64,000 nucleotides of DNA from Candidatus Onthenecus intestinigallinarum (GCA_018713325.1 DVFJ01000013.1:32639-96638), one strand, 5' to 3'. Positions 7,748-16,975 are shown, numbered from the stretch's first letter. Translations and numbers: made by a program. The notes: a model not told the origin generated them from the sequence alone.

Positions 7748-10050
7748 GGGGCAATATGCTGCGCAGGAAGCTGCTGCGCGATATGTGGCGCTCAAAGCTG
7801 CAGTTTGTGTCCATGCTGCTGCTGTGCGCGCTGGGCACGTGGGTGTTCACCGGCCTGGACGCGGCGTGGCGCATGCTGGACCGGACGATCGAGACGTACT
7901 ACGAGGAGCAGAACCTGGCCGACTTCTGGGTGCAGCTGCCGGGCGCGGACCGCGAGGCGCTGCGGCGGCTGGAGCGGCTGCCGGGCGTGGAGCGCGTGCA
8001 GATGCGCGTGAACGTCGAGATGGATACGGATTTACCCAGCGAGGCGACGCTGCAGGTGCTCGGCTATGACGGCGAGGCGCAGATCAACGCGCCGCTGCTG
8101 CGCGAGGGCGAGGCGCTGGCGGCACACGACGGGCGAGGGCTGCTGCTGGAAGAGCAGTTTGCGCGCGCCAACGGCATCGAGGTCGGGGATACGCTGCGCC
8201 TGCGGCTGGACGGCTTTGAGCAGACGTTTACCGTGCGCGCTCTGGCGCTCAGCCCCGAATACCTGATCACGACGAAGGACGTGTCGCCCGATCCGCTGCA
8301 CTACGGCTTTGCCATGGCGAACATGGACGCGCTCTCGCCGCTGCCGGCGAGCGAACTGCTGGTCGATCTCGCGCCGGATGCGGACGCGGACGCCGTGCGC
8401 GCGCGCATCGAGGAGCTGTATCCCTACGCGCTGATCGTCGACCAGCAGGCGAACGCCTCGACACAGCGCGCGCGCAATGATGTAGAGATCTTCCGCAAGC
8501 TGTCCTACGTCTTTCCGCTGCTGGCGTTCGGCGTATCCTCGCTGATCGTGCTGACGACCATCACCCGCCTCATCGACGGACAGCGCACGCAGATGGGCAC
8601 GTTGGGCGCGCTCGGCTATGGAGGCGGGCGCGTGGCGCGGCACTACCTGAACTATGCGTTCTATCCGTCGCTGGCCGGCGCGCTGCTGGGCCTGGGCGTG
8701 GGCCTGATCACGCTGCCGGACATGCTGTGGGACATGGAGGCCGCGCACTTCGTCTTTCCCTACCGGCTGTGGGCGCCGGTCTCGACGGCGGCGTGGTGTG
8801 TATGCGGGCTGTCCGTGGCGCTCAGCTGCGCGGTGTGCCTGCTGGCCTACCGCAAGGCTGCGCGCGAGGTCACGGCCGCGCTGCTGCGGCCCAAGCCGCC
8901 GCGGGTCGGCAGCCGCGTGCTGCTGGAGCGCTGCACCGGCCTGTGGAGGCGCCTGGGCTTCAACACGAAGATGGTCGTGCGCAATCTGTTTCGCAACAAG
9001 CTGCGCGCGGCGATGCTGCTGGTGGGCATCCTGTGCTGCAACATGCTGATCATCACGTCGCTGGGGCTGGAGGACTCGGTGCGCTTCTTCGTGGGCGCGT
9101 ATTACGACGGCACGATCCAGTACGACCTGCGCGCAGACCTGACGGACGAGGCCGGCACGGCGGAGTCGTACTATAGCCGGCTGGAGGCCGGGCGCGTGGA
9201 GGCGATCATGGAAAAGACGGTCAGCCTGCGCGGCCCGCAGGAGGCGCGCACGACCACGCTGACGGTCGTGGAGCCCGACCAGCAGCTGCTGTATCTGGGC
9301 GAGGGGCGCACGTATACGCCCGTCTGCGCGCAGGGCGTGGCCGTCACGCAGAAGATGTGCCAGACGCTGGGCATCGGCGTGGGCGACGAGGTCGAGATCT
9401 GGCTGCCCGGCGACGATGCGCCCGTGCGCACGCAGGTGGCGCAGGTCGTGTATGTGAATGTCGGCCAGGGCGCGTATATGACCCGCACGCAGTGGGAGGC
9501 GCTGGGCAAGGGCGCGTTCACGCCCACGGCGCTGCTGCTGCAGGCGCCGTCTGCGGGCTGCGAGGCGAAGCTGGAGCAGATGGACGAGGTGGAGGCGATC
9601 AAGGACCCGGACGAGCAGCACGAGCAGAACCTGCAGGTGCTCCAGTCGTTGACTGCCATCTTCAACCTGATGAGCGGCGCGGCGCTGGGGCTGGCGTTCG
9701 TCATCTGCTACAACATGGGCATCCTCAACTTCATGGAGCGCGAGCGCGAGTACGCGACGCTCAAGGTGCTGGGCTACCATCAGCGGGAGATCAAGCGCCT
9801 GATGGTGCGCGAGAACAACTGGATTACGGCATTGGGCGTGCTGCTGGGCGTGGGGCCCGGTATCTGGCTGACGGATGTGGTCATGCGCTCGGTCGAGTCC
9901 GAGCAGATGGTGTACGGCGTGCATGTGGAGCTGCAGTCCATCCTCATCGCCAGCGTGGTGACGTTCGCGTTTTCGCGCTTCGTGCAGTGGCTGCTCACGC
10001 GCAACGTGCGCAAGATCGACATGGTGACCTCTCTCAAGAGCGTCGAATGA
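7741..10050 (+). CDS. FtsX-like ABC permease
   Basis: A 769-residue permease with two FtsX domains. Layout: N-terminal membrane helix (residues about 20-40), a large extracytoplasmic MacB-PCD-like domain, three helices, a second anchor followed by another extracytoplasmic domain, then three C-terminal helices containing REREYATLKVLGYHQREI, the coupling segment typical of FtsX proteins. An ATG five codons further in (7756) is an alternative start. With the ATPase and the adaptor it should form a mechanotransmission-type exporter acting on peptides, lipids or antibiotics; the substrate is unknown. Confidence 0.93.
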   Translation: MVRGNMLRRKLLRDMWRSKLQFVSMLLLCALGTWVFTGLDAAWRMLDRTIETYYEEQNLADFWVQLPGADREALRRLERLPGVERVQMRVNVEMDTDLPSEATLQVLGYDGEAQINAPLLREGEALAAHDGRGLLLEEQFARANGIEVGDTLRLRLDGFEQTFTVRALALSPEYLITTKDVSPDPLHYGFAMANMDALSPLPASELLVDLAPDADADAVRARIEELYPYALIVDQQANASTQRARNDVEIFRKLSYVFPLLAFGVSSLIVLTTITRLIDGQRTQMGTLGALGYGGGRVARHYLNYAFYPSLAGALLGLGVGLITLPDMLWDMEAAHFVFPYRLWAPVSTAAWCVCGLSVALSCAVCLLAYRKAAREVTAALLRPKPPRVGSRVLLERCTGLWRRLGFNTKMVVRNLFRNKLRAAMLLVGILCCNMLIITSLGLEDSVRFFVGAYYDGTIQYDLRADLTDEAGTAESYYSRLEAGRVEAIMEKTVSLRGPQEARTTTLTVVEPDQQLLYLGEGRTYTPVCAQGVAVTQKMCQTLGIGVGDEVEIWLPGDDAPVRTQVAQVVYVNVGQGAYMTRTQWEALGKGAFTPTALLLQAPSAGCEAKLEQMDEVEAIKDPDEQHEQNLQVLQSLTAIFNLMSGAALGLAFVICYNMGILNFMEREREYATLKVLGYHQREIKRLMVRENNWITALGVLLGVGPGIWLTDVVMRSVESEQMVYGVHVELQSILIASVVTFAFSRFVQWLLTRNVRKIDMVTSLKSVE

Positions 10051-10072
10051 CGCAAAGAAAGGAATGTGAACG

Positions 10073-11143
10073 ATGCGAAAGATCCTCTCCCTGCTGCTGT
10101 GCCTGCCGCTGGCGCTGCTTTGCGCGCCGGCGCTGGCGCAAGATCTGGAAGATCTGGGCGCGATGGACACCGCCACCGGCGCGGTCGAAGCCGCGCGCAC
10201 GGTGGATGTGACGGCGCCGTTCTCGGGCGTGCTGCTGCCCTTTGACGTGGAGGCGGGCGACCGGGTCGAGGCCGGCGAGGCGCTGCTGTGCATGGACACG
10301 ACGAAGGTGTACGCGCCCTTTGACGGCACGCTCAGCGCGGTGTTCGCCGGCGAGGGCGACGACGCCGATGCGTTTACGGCGCGCTACGGCGGCCTGGCGT
10401 CGCTGGAGCCGGCCGAGCGGCTGACGCTCGCCTGCACCGCCTACGGCGCCTATGACGACGCGGAGCACAAGATCGTGCACGTGGGCGAGACGCTCTACTA
10501 CAAGAACGCGACGGGCGACAAGGTGACGGGCACGGGCCGCGTCGTCGCCGTGACGGCGGAGGGCTTTCAGGTGGAGGTGCTCACCGGCGAGCCGGAGGTC
10601 GGCCAGCGGGTCGACCTGTATCGCGACGCGGATCATGAAAGCGATGAGCGCGTCGGCCGCGGCGCGTGCCGGGCCGCTACGGCAATCCCCATTGCGGGCA
10701 CGGGCCGCGTGCTGCGCGTGCACGCGCAGGAGGGCGCGTTTGTGCGGGCGGGCGACCTGCTCTTCGAACTCGTCGGCACGGACGCCGCGCCGCAGGGGCT
10801 GAGCGATACGCTGTGCGCGCCCGAGGCGGGCGTGGTAACGGCGGTTCCGGTCGCGGATGGACAGCAGGTATACAAGGGACAGGTGCTGCTCACGCTCGCC
10901 GACGAGGACAGCCTGCGCGTCACGGCGGAGGTGGACGAGATGGACCTGGGCGCGATCGCCGTGGGCGACCGCCTGCCCGTGGTGTTTGACCGGTATCCGG
11001 ACACGGTGTACGAGGGGAGCGTGACGTCGATCTCCGCGCAGGGCGTCGTGCGCCAGAACGCCAGCTACTACACCGTCAAGCTGGATGTGGACGCGCCGGG
11101 CTTGCTGCTGGGCATGAGCGCGACGGTCTACCTGCCGCGCTGA
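10073..11143 (+). CDS. HlyD-like efflux adaptor subunit
   Basis: A 356-residue membrane-fusion protein. It opens with a signal peptide (MRKILSLLLCLPLALLCAPA). Two lipoyl/barrel-sandwich segments are visible: TAPFSGVLLPFDVEAGDRV near residue 45 and TGRVLRVHAQEGAFVRAGD near residue 210. A beta-barrel domain ends in LLLGMSATVYLPR, as in MacA/YknX proteins. The position directly after the permease, with a 22-bp gap, makes it the extracytoplasmic adaptor of this exporter. In a Gram-positive cell it would bridge the permease and wall-side substrates rather than a TolC channel. Confidence 0.9.
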   Translation: MRKILSLLLCLPLALLCAPALAQDLEDLGAMDTATGAVEAARTVDVTAPFSGVLLPFDVEAGDRVEAGEALLCMDTTKVYAPFDGTLSAVFAGEGDDADAFTARYGGLASLEPAERLTLACTAYGAYDDAEHKIVHVGETLYYKNATGDKVTGTGRVVAVTAEGFQVEVLTGEPEVGQRVDLYRDADHESDERVGRGACRAATAIPIAGTGRVLRVHAQEGAFVRAGDLLFELVGTDAAPQGLSDTLCAPEAGVVTAVPVADGQQVYKGQVLLTLADEDSLRVTAEVDEMDLGAIAVGDRLPVVFDRYPDTVYEGSVTSISAQGVVRQNASYYTVKLDVDAPGLLLGMSATVYLPR

Positions 11144-11179
11144 GGCACGAACTCGCAGGCGTGTGAAGGAGGGGGAACC

Positions 11180-11767
11180 ATGGCCGCGGCATTCAACGAA
11201 CAGGAGCGCGAGGCGATCGTGCGACGGCTGAGGGACGCCGCCCGGCGCTGCGCGGCGACGATCGGCATGCGCAAGACGACGCTGGAGCAGCTCGCGCGGG
11301 AGGCGGGCATCTCCAAGAGCGCGTTTTACCGGTTCTATGACAGCAAGGAGCGGCTCTTTCTGGACATCCTGGAGGAGTGGCACACGGCGATCTACGGCAG
11401 CGCGGCGGCGGTGCTGGAGGCGCGCGCGGCCCTGCCGCTGCGAACGCGCGTCGCGCAGGCGATCCTGGAGGCGGCGCGCGTGATGAGCGAGGGCGACACG
11501 ATGGCGCTGTTCGCGCAGGACCTGCCCGCGATGCTGCGCCGCCTGCCGCCGGAGGTCGTGCAGGCGCATTACGACAGCGACGACCAGCACATCGAGCGGC
11601 TCATCGACCGCGCGGGCGTGCGGCTGCGCGTGTCCAGGGAGACGGCCTGCGCGATCATCCGCATCCTGTTCATGAGCCTGTTTCAGCGCGCCGAGGTCGG
11701 CGCGCACTACCAGCAGGCGCTGGAGGCGCTGGTCTACAGCGCGTGCGAGCAGATCATCGCGGAATGA
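11180..11767 (+). CDS. TetR family regulator
   Basis: A 195-residue TetR/AcrR repressor. The N-terminal helix-turn-helix is TTLEQLAREAGISKSAFYRF followed by YDSKERLFLDIL; the C-terminal ligand domain is divergent. GGAGGGGG precedes the ATG. It is the last gene of the exporter operon, so it probably represses the promoter at 6959 and responds to an exporter substrate. No clear palindromic operator was spotted there. Confidence 0.92.
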   Translation: MAAAFNEQEREAIVRRLRDAARRCAATIGMRKTTLEQLAREAGISKSAFYRFYDSKERLFLDILEEWHTAIYGSAAAVLEARAALPLRTRVAQAILEAARVMSEGDTMALFAQDLPAMLRRLPPEVVQAHYDSDDQHIERLIDRAGVRLRVSRETACAIIRILFMSLFQRAEVGAHYQQALEALVYSACEQIIAE

Positions 11768-11773
11768 AAAAAA

Positions 11774-11806
11774 GCGGCCCCGCAGGGCATTGCCCTGCGG
11801 GGCCGC
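11774..11806. terminator. Bidirectional terminator
   Basis: GCGGCCCCGCAGGGC and GCCCTGCGGGGCCGC form a 15-bp stem with a short loop; A run on the left. It separates the convergent tetR and methyltransferase genes. Confidence 0.85.
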
Positions 11807-11810
11807 CGCG

Positions 11811-12509
11811 TCAGCGCACCGCGCGGATCATCGGCGTGTGGTCGTCCTCGGGCAGATAGCCCACCAGCTCCACGCGCGCAAAGCCCGCGTCCCGCATCGC
11901 CTGCATCTCGTGCTCGAGCGTGAGCGGCGTGTCGAAGTGGACGAACACATCCGGCGCAATGCCGTCGCGCGCGCGCCGCCGCGCGCACTCCGCAAAGAGC
12001 AGATCCTCGATCTGCTGCGTCTTGGCCTCATAGTCGCACTGCAGGTACACCCCGCCCGGGCGCAGGCTGTCGCGGATCTTGGCAAAGAGCCGCGCCTTCT
12101 GCGCGGCGGGGAAGTGGTGCAGCGTCTCAAACGAGACGGCCGCGTCAAAGCGGCTGTCGCCGAACGGCTGCGCGAAGTAGTCCGCCTGCCACAGCGTCAG
12201 CGCCCGGTTCGGATGCTTGCGCCGCAGCGCGGCGAGCATCTCGCCGGACAGGTCCACGCCCGTCACGTGCAGCGCCGGAAAGCGCGCGAAGATCTCGTCC
12301 AGCTCCAGCCCCGTGCCGCAGCCGACGTCCAGCAGCGTCTCGATGCCGTCGGGCAGCAGCGCCGCCATCCACGCGTAGTGCGCGCGCCAGGGAGACATGT
12401 GCGCCTCATAGTCGCCGATGCGCGCGTCGAAGAACGCACCCATCGCCTCCAGCGGCTCGTCCCGCGTCTGCGCCAGCCAGTCCTGCAATGCGCGAAATCC
12501 GTCGTCCAT
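11811..12509 (-). CDS. Class I SAM-dependent methyltransferase
   Basis: A 232-residue methyltransferase. SAM-binding motif I is LLDVGCGTGLELDEI, then VTGVDLSGEML (acidic residue for the ribose) and AAVSFETLHHFP (motif IV region). Start chosen at the ATG with GGAGG eight bases upstream; the frame continues further but without a site. Small-molecule type; the substrate is not predictable. It is monocistronic. Confidence 0.9.
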   Translation of the reverse strand: MDDGFRALQDWLAQTRDEPLEAMGAFFDARIGDYEAHMSPWRAHYAWMAALLPDGIETLLDVGCGTGLELDEIFARFPALHVTGVDLSGEMLAALRRKHPNRALTLWQADYFAQPFGDSRFDAAVSFETLHHFPAAQKARLFAKIRDSLRPGGVYLQCDYEAKTQQIEDLLFAECARRRARDGIAPDVFVHFDTPLTLEHEMQAMRDAGFARVELVGYLPEDDHTPMIRAVR

Positions 12510-12601
12510 GGATACCGCCTCCGCATGATTCAATGCCTTTATGATACGTGCCGCGCGCGACCGTGTCAAGCCCAAAAGGGGATGCGCGGGCGGCCGAAGC
12601 G

Positions 12602-12610
12602 TGCTATAAT
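12602..12610 (+). promoter_or_regulatory. Extended -10 promoter for the GNAT gene
   Basis: TGCTATAAT: an extended -10 (TGn) with a perfect TATAAT and no convincing -35. The same box recurs at several other promoters in the window. Confidence 0.6.
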
Positions 12611-12643
12611 GGCCGGGATACCACAAAAGGGAGAGGAAGCCGC

Positions 12644-13129
12644 TTGGAGATCCGAAAGGCTGACGCGCAGGATTTGCAGACCATCCTGGAGATCTATGCC
12701 CATGCCCGCCGGTTCATGGCCGAACATGGGAACCCGACGCAGTGGGGAAGCGACCGGCCCCCGCGGTCGCAGACCGAGGACGACATCCGCCGCGGCAGGC
12801 TGTACGTCTGCGAGGCGGAGGGGCGCATCGCGTGCGTCTTTTACTTCGCGCAGGAGGAGGACCCGACCTACCGCGTGATCGAGGACGGCGCGTGGCTGGC
12901 GGACGGGCCCTACGGCGTCGTGCACCGCATCGCCTCCGCGCCGGGCACGCGGGGCGCGGCGACGTACTGCCTGAACTGGGCGTTCGCGCGCTGCGGCAAC
13001 CTGCGCATCGACACGCACGCGGACAACGCGCCCATGCAGGGGCTGCTGCGCAAGCTGGGCTTTGCGCGCTGCGGGCGGATCTACATCGCCGACGGCTCGC
13101 CGCGCGAGGCGTTCCAGAAGGCGCGCTGA
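12644..13129 (+). CDS. GNAT family N-acetyltransferase
   Basis: A 161-residue protein with the GNAT fold: an N-terminal EIRKADAQDLQTILEIY, the acetyl-CoA segment around VHRIASAPGTRGAATYCLN (a weak form of the usual Q/RxxGxG/A loop), and LRIDTHADNAPMQGLLRKLG before the C-terminal strand. Translation starts at TTG 12644, eight bases after AAAGGGAGAGG; there is no in-frame ATG in the right place. The acceptor substrate is unknown. Confidence 0.85.
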   Translation: MEIRKADAQDLQTILEIYAHARRFMAEHGNPTQWGSDRPPRSQTEDDIRRGRLYVCEAEGRIACVFYFAQEEDPTYRVIEDGAWLADGPYGVVHRIASAPGTRGAATYCLNWAFARCGNLRIDTHADNAPMQGLLRKLGFARCGRIYIADGSPREAFQKAR

Positions 13130-13140
13130 GCGGGAGCGCA

Positions 13141-13175
13141 AAGCGGCCGCGTCCAACCGGACGCGGCCGCTTTTT
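13141..13175. terminator. Bidirectional terminator
   Basis: AAGCGGCCGCGTCC and GGACGCGGCCGCTT form a stem with an AACC loop followed by TTTTC; convergent genes on both sides. Confidence 0.85.
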
Positions 13176-13177
13176 CG

Positions 13178-13423
13178 TCATACCGCCTTGGGCTGAATCT
13201 CGCGCTCGAAGAAGTCGCGGACCGTCTCCGGCGTCACGGAGAAGAACTGATCGTCCACCGTGACGCACACGCCCTTTTCGCAGGTGCCCATGCAGAACTT
13301 GCCCGCCAGGTCCACCTTGTCCTTGAGCTGCGCCTGTGCGATCAGGTGTTGCAGGCGCTCGACCACCCGGCCGGAGCCCTTCGTGTGGCAGCAGCTGCCG
13401 ATACAGACCGTCACTTTGACCAT
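13178..13423 (-). CDS. Thioredoxin-like [2Fe-2S] ferredoxin
   Basis: An 81-residue protein of the NuoE-like thioredoxin-fold ferredoxin family. Cysteine pattern: CIGSCCHTKGS at the N-terminus and KFCMGTCEKGVC in the middle, giving the CxxxxC and CxxxC ligands of a [2Fe-2S] cluster. It likely carries electrons or senses redox state. Third and last gene of the adhE operon, 14 bp after the kinase gene. Confidence 0.88.
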   Translation of the reverse strand: MVKVTVCIGSCCHTKGSGRVVERLQHLIAQAQLKDKVDLAGKFCMGTCEKGVCVTVDDQFFSVTPETVRDFFEREIQPKAV

Positions 13424-13437
13424 TGCCGCAGACCTCC

Positions 13438-14190
13438 TTACTCGTAGTCGACCACGTTCACCCAGTGGGCGAGGAACTCGCGCTCCTCGGGCTTGCCCTT
13501 GACCGTCTGCGACGCCGCGACGATCGGGATCCACTTTTGCACGTACTGCTTGGCCGTGTCGCTCTTCTTGCAGAACAGGTTCAGGTACGTCTCTGCGCCC
13601 TGGATGTCGCCGGCCAGCCAGAACAGCAGGTAGGTGCGCGCCGCGTCGGCGCTGGCGTTGCCCTGCGTGGCGTGCGACCAGTCCAGGATGCAGGGCGTGC
13701 CGTCGGGCTGGATGATGACGTTGCTGGGGTTGAAGTCGCCGTGGCAGAGCTTGTTGTGGTCGGGCATGCCGGCCAGGCGCGTGTGCAGCTCGTAGCGCGT
13801 GGTCGCGTCAAAGGTCGTGGAGGAGATTTTGCGGTGCATCTTCTCCTTGAGCTTGTTGAGCAGCGCGGGCGCCTTCTGCGCGTGCATGTTCAGCTGGATG
13901 TCGACCAGCTGCTCCAGATAGGCGTCCTTCTTTTCGGGGTGCTCCTCCATCAGCTGCGCGAGCGTCTTGCCCTCGATGAACTCGGTGACGATCGCCCACT
14001 TGCCGTCGACCTTCGTCACCTCCAGCACCTTGGGGATGCACAGGTCCGTCTCTTCCACGCGCGCCTGGTTGAGCGCCTCGTTGAGCACGTCAGTCTTGAG
14101 GTAGTCCTCGCTGAAGACCTTGATGGCGGTATCGCCGTCGCGGTAGACGGTCTTGGTGGTGCGCACCGCGATGATCTTGTCCAGGTTCAT
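13438..14190 (-). CDS. APH-family phosphotransferase
   Basis: A 250-residue protein of the aminoglycoside phosphotransferase/choline kinase fold. TAIKVFSE supplies the ATP-binding Lys, LCHGDFNPSNVII the catalytic HGDxxxxN loop, and CILDWSHA the metal-binding Asp. The missing long insertions and the anaerobic metabolic context point to a small-molecule or housekeeping kinase rather than a resistance gene. It lies between adhE (15 bp gap) and the ferredoxin and should be cotranscribed with them. Confidence 0.85.
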   Translation of the reverse strand: MNLDKIIAVRTTKTVYRDGDTAIKVFSEDYLKTDVLNEALNQARVEETDLCIPKVLEVTKVDGKWAIVTEFIEGKTLAQLMEEHPEKKDAYLEQLVDIQLNMHAQKAPALLNKLKEKMHRKISSTTFDATTRYELHTRLAGMPDHNKLCHGDFNPSNVIIQPDGTPCILDWSHATQGNASADAARTYLLFWLAGDIQGAETYLNLFCKKSDTAKQYVQKWIPIVAASQTVKGKPEEREFLAHWVNVVDYE

Positions 14191-14205
14191 GATTCTGCCC
14201 CCTTC

Positions 14206-16806
14206 TCAGCGGCCATAGTAGGCGTTCAGGTACATCTGCTTGATCTCGCTCATCAGCGGATAGCGCGGGTTCGCGCCCGTGCACTGGTCGTCGAAGGCCT
14301 GCTCGACCATGTCGTCCAGGCGGTCGAGGAAGTCCTTTTCGTCGATGCCGTAGTCGCGGATGGTCTTGCGGATGCCCACGCGCTCCTTCAGCTCGTCGAT
14401 GCGGGCGATCAGGTTTTCAAGCTTCTCCTCGTCGCTGGCGCCGCCGATGCCCAGCGCGTCGGCCACCTCAGCATAGCGCGCAAGCGTGTGCGGATGGTCG
14501 TACTGCGGGAAGGTGCCCATCTTGGCGGGGACCTCTGCGGCGTTGAAGCGCAGCACCTCGTCGATCATCAGCGCGTTGGCCACGCCGTGCGGCAGGTGGT
14601 GGAACGCGCCCAGCTTGTGCGCCATGGAGTGGCACACGCCCAGGAACGCATTGGCGAACGCCATGCCGGCCATGGTGGCGGCGTTGGCCATCTTCTCGCG
14701 GGCGACAGGATCGTTGGGCCCGTTGTCGTATGCGCGAGGCAGGTATTCGAAGATCATCTTCATCGAGCGCAGCGCCAGGCCGTCGGTGTAGTCGGTGGCC
14801 AGCATCGCGGCATAGGCCTCCAGGTCGTGCGTCAGCGCGTCGATGCCCGAGGCGCTGGTCAGGCCCTTGGGCGCGTTCATCATCATGTCCGCGTCGACGA
14901 TGGCCATGTTGGGCATCAGCTCATAGTCGGCCAGCGGATACTTGACGCCCGTCTTCTCGTCGGTGATGACCGCAAAGGGCGTCACCTCGCTGCCCGTGCC
15001 GGCGGAGGTGGGCACGGCGATGAAGTAGGCCTTTTCGCCCATCTTGGGGAAGGTGTACACGCGCTTGCGGATGTCGACGAAGCGCATGGCCATGTCCATG
15101 AAGTCCGCGTCGGGATGCTCGTAGAGCACCCACATGATCTTGGCCGCGTCCATGGCGCTGCCGCCGCCCACGGCGATGATCACGTCGGGCTTGAAGGAGG
15201 CCATCTGCTTGGCGCCCTCGATGGCGCAGGCCAGGGACGGGTCGGGCGCCACGTCGTAGAACGTCGCGTGCACGATGCCCATCTCGTCCAGCTTGTCGGT
15301 GATGGGCTTGGTGTAGCCGTTGTTGAACAGGAAGCTGTCCGTCACCACGAAGGCGCGGCGCTTGCCCAGCACGTCCTTCAGCTCGCTGAGCGCCACCGGC
15401 AGGCAGCCCTTCTTGATGTACACCTTCTGCGGCGCGCGGAACCACAGCATGTTCTCTCTCCTCTCCGCGACGGTCTTGATGTTGAGCAGATGCTTCACGC
15501 CGACGTTTTCGGAGACAGAGTTGCCGCCCCAGGAGCCGCAGCCCAGGGTGAGGGAGGGCGCGAGCTTGAAGTTGTACAGGTCGCCGATGCCGCCCTGCGA
15601 GGAGGGCGTGTTGACCAGGATGCGGCAGGTCTTCATGCGCGCGGCGTGGCGGGCGATCTTGTCCTTCTCGGTGACGGCGTTGACGTACAGCGAGGAGGTG
15701 TGGCCGTAGCCGCCGTCGGCGACGAGGCGCTCGGCCTTGGAGAGAGCCTCCTCAAAGTCCGCGGCGCGGTACATTGCCAGCACGGGCGAGAGCTTTTCGT
15801 GGGCGAATTCCTCGCTCAGCTCCACGCTTTCGACCTCGCCGATGAGAATCTTCGTGCCGGCCGGCACGCTCACGCCGGACAGCTGCGCGATGCGCTCGGC
15901 GCTCTGGCCGACGATGCGCGCGTTGAGCGAGCCGTTGATGATGATCGTGCGGCGCACGCAGTCGGTCTCCTCGGGGTTGAGGAAGTAGCAGCCGCGGCGG
16001 CTGAACTCGGCCTTCACCGCGTCGTAGACGGGGTCGAGCACGATGACGCTCTGCTCGCTGGCGCAGATCATGCCGTTGTCAAACGTCTTGGAGTGGATGA
16101 TCGAGTTGACGGCCAACAGGATGTCGGCGCTCTCGTCGATGATGGCGGGGGTGTTGCCGGCGCCCACGCCCAGCGCGGGCTTGCCGGAGGAGTACGCCGC
16201 GCGCACCATGCCGGGGCCGCCGGTGGCGAGGATGATGTCGGCCTCCTTCATGGCCATGTTGGTCAGCTCCAGCGAGGGCACGTCGATCCAGGCGATGATG
16301 CCCTCGGGCGCGCCGGCGGCGACGGCCGCATCCAGCACGCACTTGGCGGCCGCGATGGTGCAGCCCTTGGCGCGCGGGTGCGGGCTGATGACGATGCCGT
16401 TGCGCGTCTTGAGCGCCAGCAGCGTCTTGAAGATCGCCGTGGAGGTCGGGTTGGTCGTGGGGATGACCGCGGCGATGACGCCGATGGGTTCGGCAATCTT
16501 CCGGATGCCGTAGGCCGCGTCCTCCTCCACGACGCCGCAGGTCTTGGTGTGCTTGTAGGCGTTGTAGATGTATTCGGCGGCGTAGTGGTTCTTGATGACC
16601 TTGTCCTCCACCACGCCCATGCCGGTCTCGGCGACCGCCATCTTGGCCAACGGGATGCGGGCCTTGTTCGCGGCCACGGCCGCCGCCTGGAAGATGCGGT
16701 CCACCTGCTCCTGCGTGTAGGCGGCAAAGCGCCGCTGCGCCTCGCGCACGCGCGCAAGCGCTGCCTCAAACGTCTCGACGCTATCGACGATCTGCGTTTC
16801 GCTCAT
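14206..16806 (-). CDS. adhE: Bifunctional acetaldehyde-CoA/alcohol dehydrogenase
   Basis: Full-length AdhE, 866 residues. The N-terminal half is a CoA-acylating aldehyde dehydrogenase with the catalytic Cys in FDNGMICASEQSV. The C-terminal half is an iron-dependent alcohol dehydrogenase with the NAD-binding GGGSAMDAAK and the metal-binding region HSMAHKLGAFHHLPHGVANA. It reduces acetyl-CoA to ethanol with two NADH, the main redox outlet in many fermenters. The promoter carries two Rex-like operators, so expression should rise when NADH/NAD is high. Confidence 0.97.
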   Translation of the reverse strand: MSETQIVDSVETFEAALARVREAQRRFAAYTQEQVDRIFQAAAVAANKARIPLAKMAVAETGMGVVEDKVIKNHYAAEYIYNAYKHTKTCGVVEEDAAYGIRKIAEPIGVIAAVIPTTNPTSTAIFKTLLALKTRNGIVISPHPRAKGCTIAAAKCVLDAAVAAGAPEGIIAWIDVPSLELTNMAMKEADIILATGGPGMVRAAYSSGKPALGVGAGNTPAIIDESADILLAVNSIIHSKTFDNGMICASEQSVIVLDPVYDAVKAEFSRRGCYFLNPEETDCVRRTIIINGSLNARIVGQSAERIAQLSGVSVPAGTKILIGEVESVELSEEFAHEKLSPVLAMYRAADFEEALSKAERLVADGGYGHTSSLYVNAVTEKDKIARHAARMKTCRILVNTPSSQGGIGDLYNFKLAPSLTLGCGSWGGNSVSENVGVKHLLNIKTVAERRENMLWFRAPQKVYIKKGCLPVALSELKDVLGKRRAFVVTDSFLFNNGYTKPITDKLDEMGIVHATFYDVAPDPSLACAIEGAKQMASFKPDVIIAVGGGSAMDAAKIMWVLYEHPDADFMDMAMRFVDIRKRVYTFPKMGEKAYFIAVPTSAGTGSEVTPFAVITDEKTGVKYPLADYELMPNMAIVDADMMMNAPKGLTSASGIDALTHDLEAYAAMLATDYTDGLALRSMKMIFEYLPRAYDNGPNDPVAREKMANAATMAGMAFANAFLGVCHSMAHKLGAFHHLPHGVANALMIDEVLRFNAAEVPAKMGTFPQYDHPHTLARYAEVADALGIGGASDEEKLENLIARIDELKERVGIRKTIRDYGIDEKDFLDRLDDMVEQAFDDQCTGANPRYPLMSEIKQMYLNAYYGR

Positions 16807-16879
16807 ATCGGATGCTCCTTTTTGTCTCCGGCGCAGGGCCGGGGCGGTCGGTGAGCTTCCCGGGGCTCGTCCTCCGGGA

Positions 16880-16897
16880 TTGATAATATTTTAACAT
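16880..16897. promoter_or_regulatory. Rex operator overlapping the adhE -10
   Basis: TTGATAATATTTTAACAT matches the Rex consensus TTGTTAAnnnnTTAACAA at 12 of 14 fixed positions and covers the -10 box, the expected place for NADH-relieved repression. Confidence 0.7.
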
Positions 16898-16916
16898 TCT
16901 GTCCGGGGGCCGTCAA
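16888..16916 (-). promoter_or_regulatory. adhE operon promoter
   Basis: On the minus strand TTGACG, 17 bp, TAAAAT; start of transcription near 16881. Confidence 0.7.
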
Positions 16917-16957
16917 TCGCACAAGTGAACAGAGATTGGCAGGTGCGTTGCATCATA

Positions 16958-16975
16958 TTGTCTTATTTTTAACAA
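16958..16975. promoter_or_regulatory. Second Rex-like site upstream of adhE
   Basis: TTGTCTTATTTTTAACAA: the right half TTAACAA is perfect, the left half matches at 4 of 7 positions. It lies about 60 bp upstream of the first site, in an AT-rich stretch. Confidence 0.5.

Noticed and set aside
13423..16854. 1143-codon open frame on the plus strand over adhE
   Set aside because: Antisense shadow caused by G/C third positions; His/Val/Arg-rich composition, no ribosome binding site, no family motifs, while adhE on the other strand is complete.
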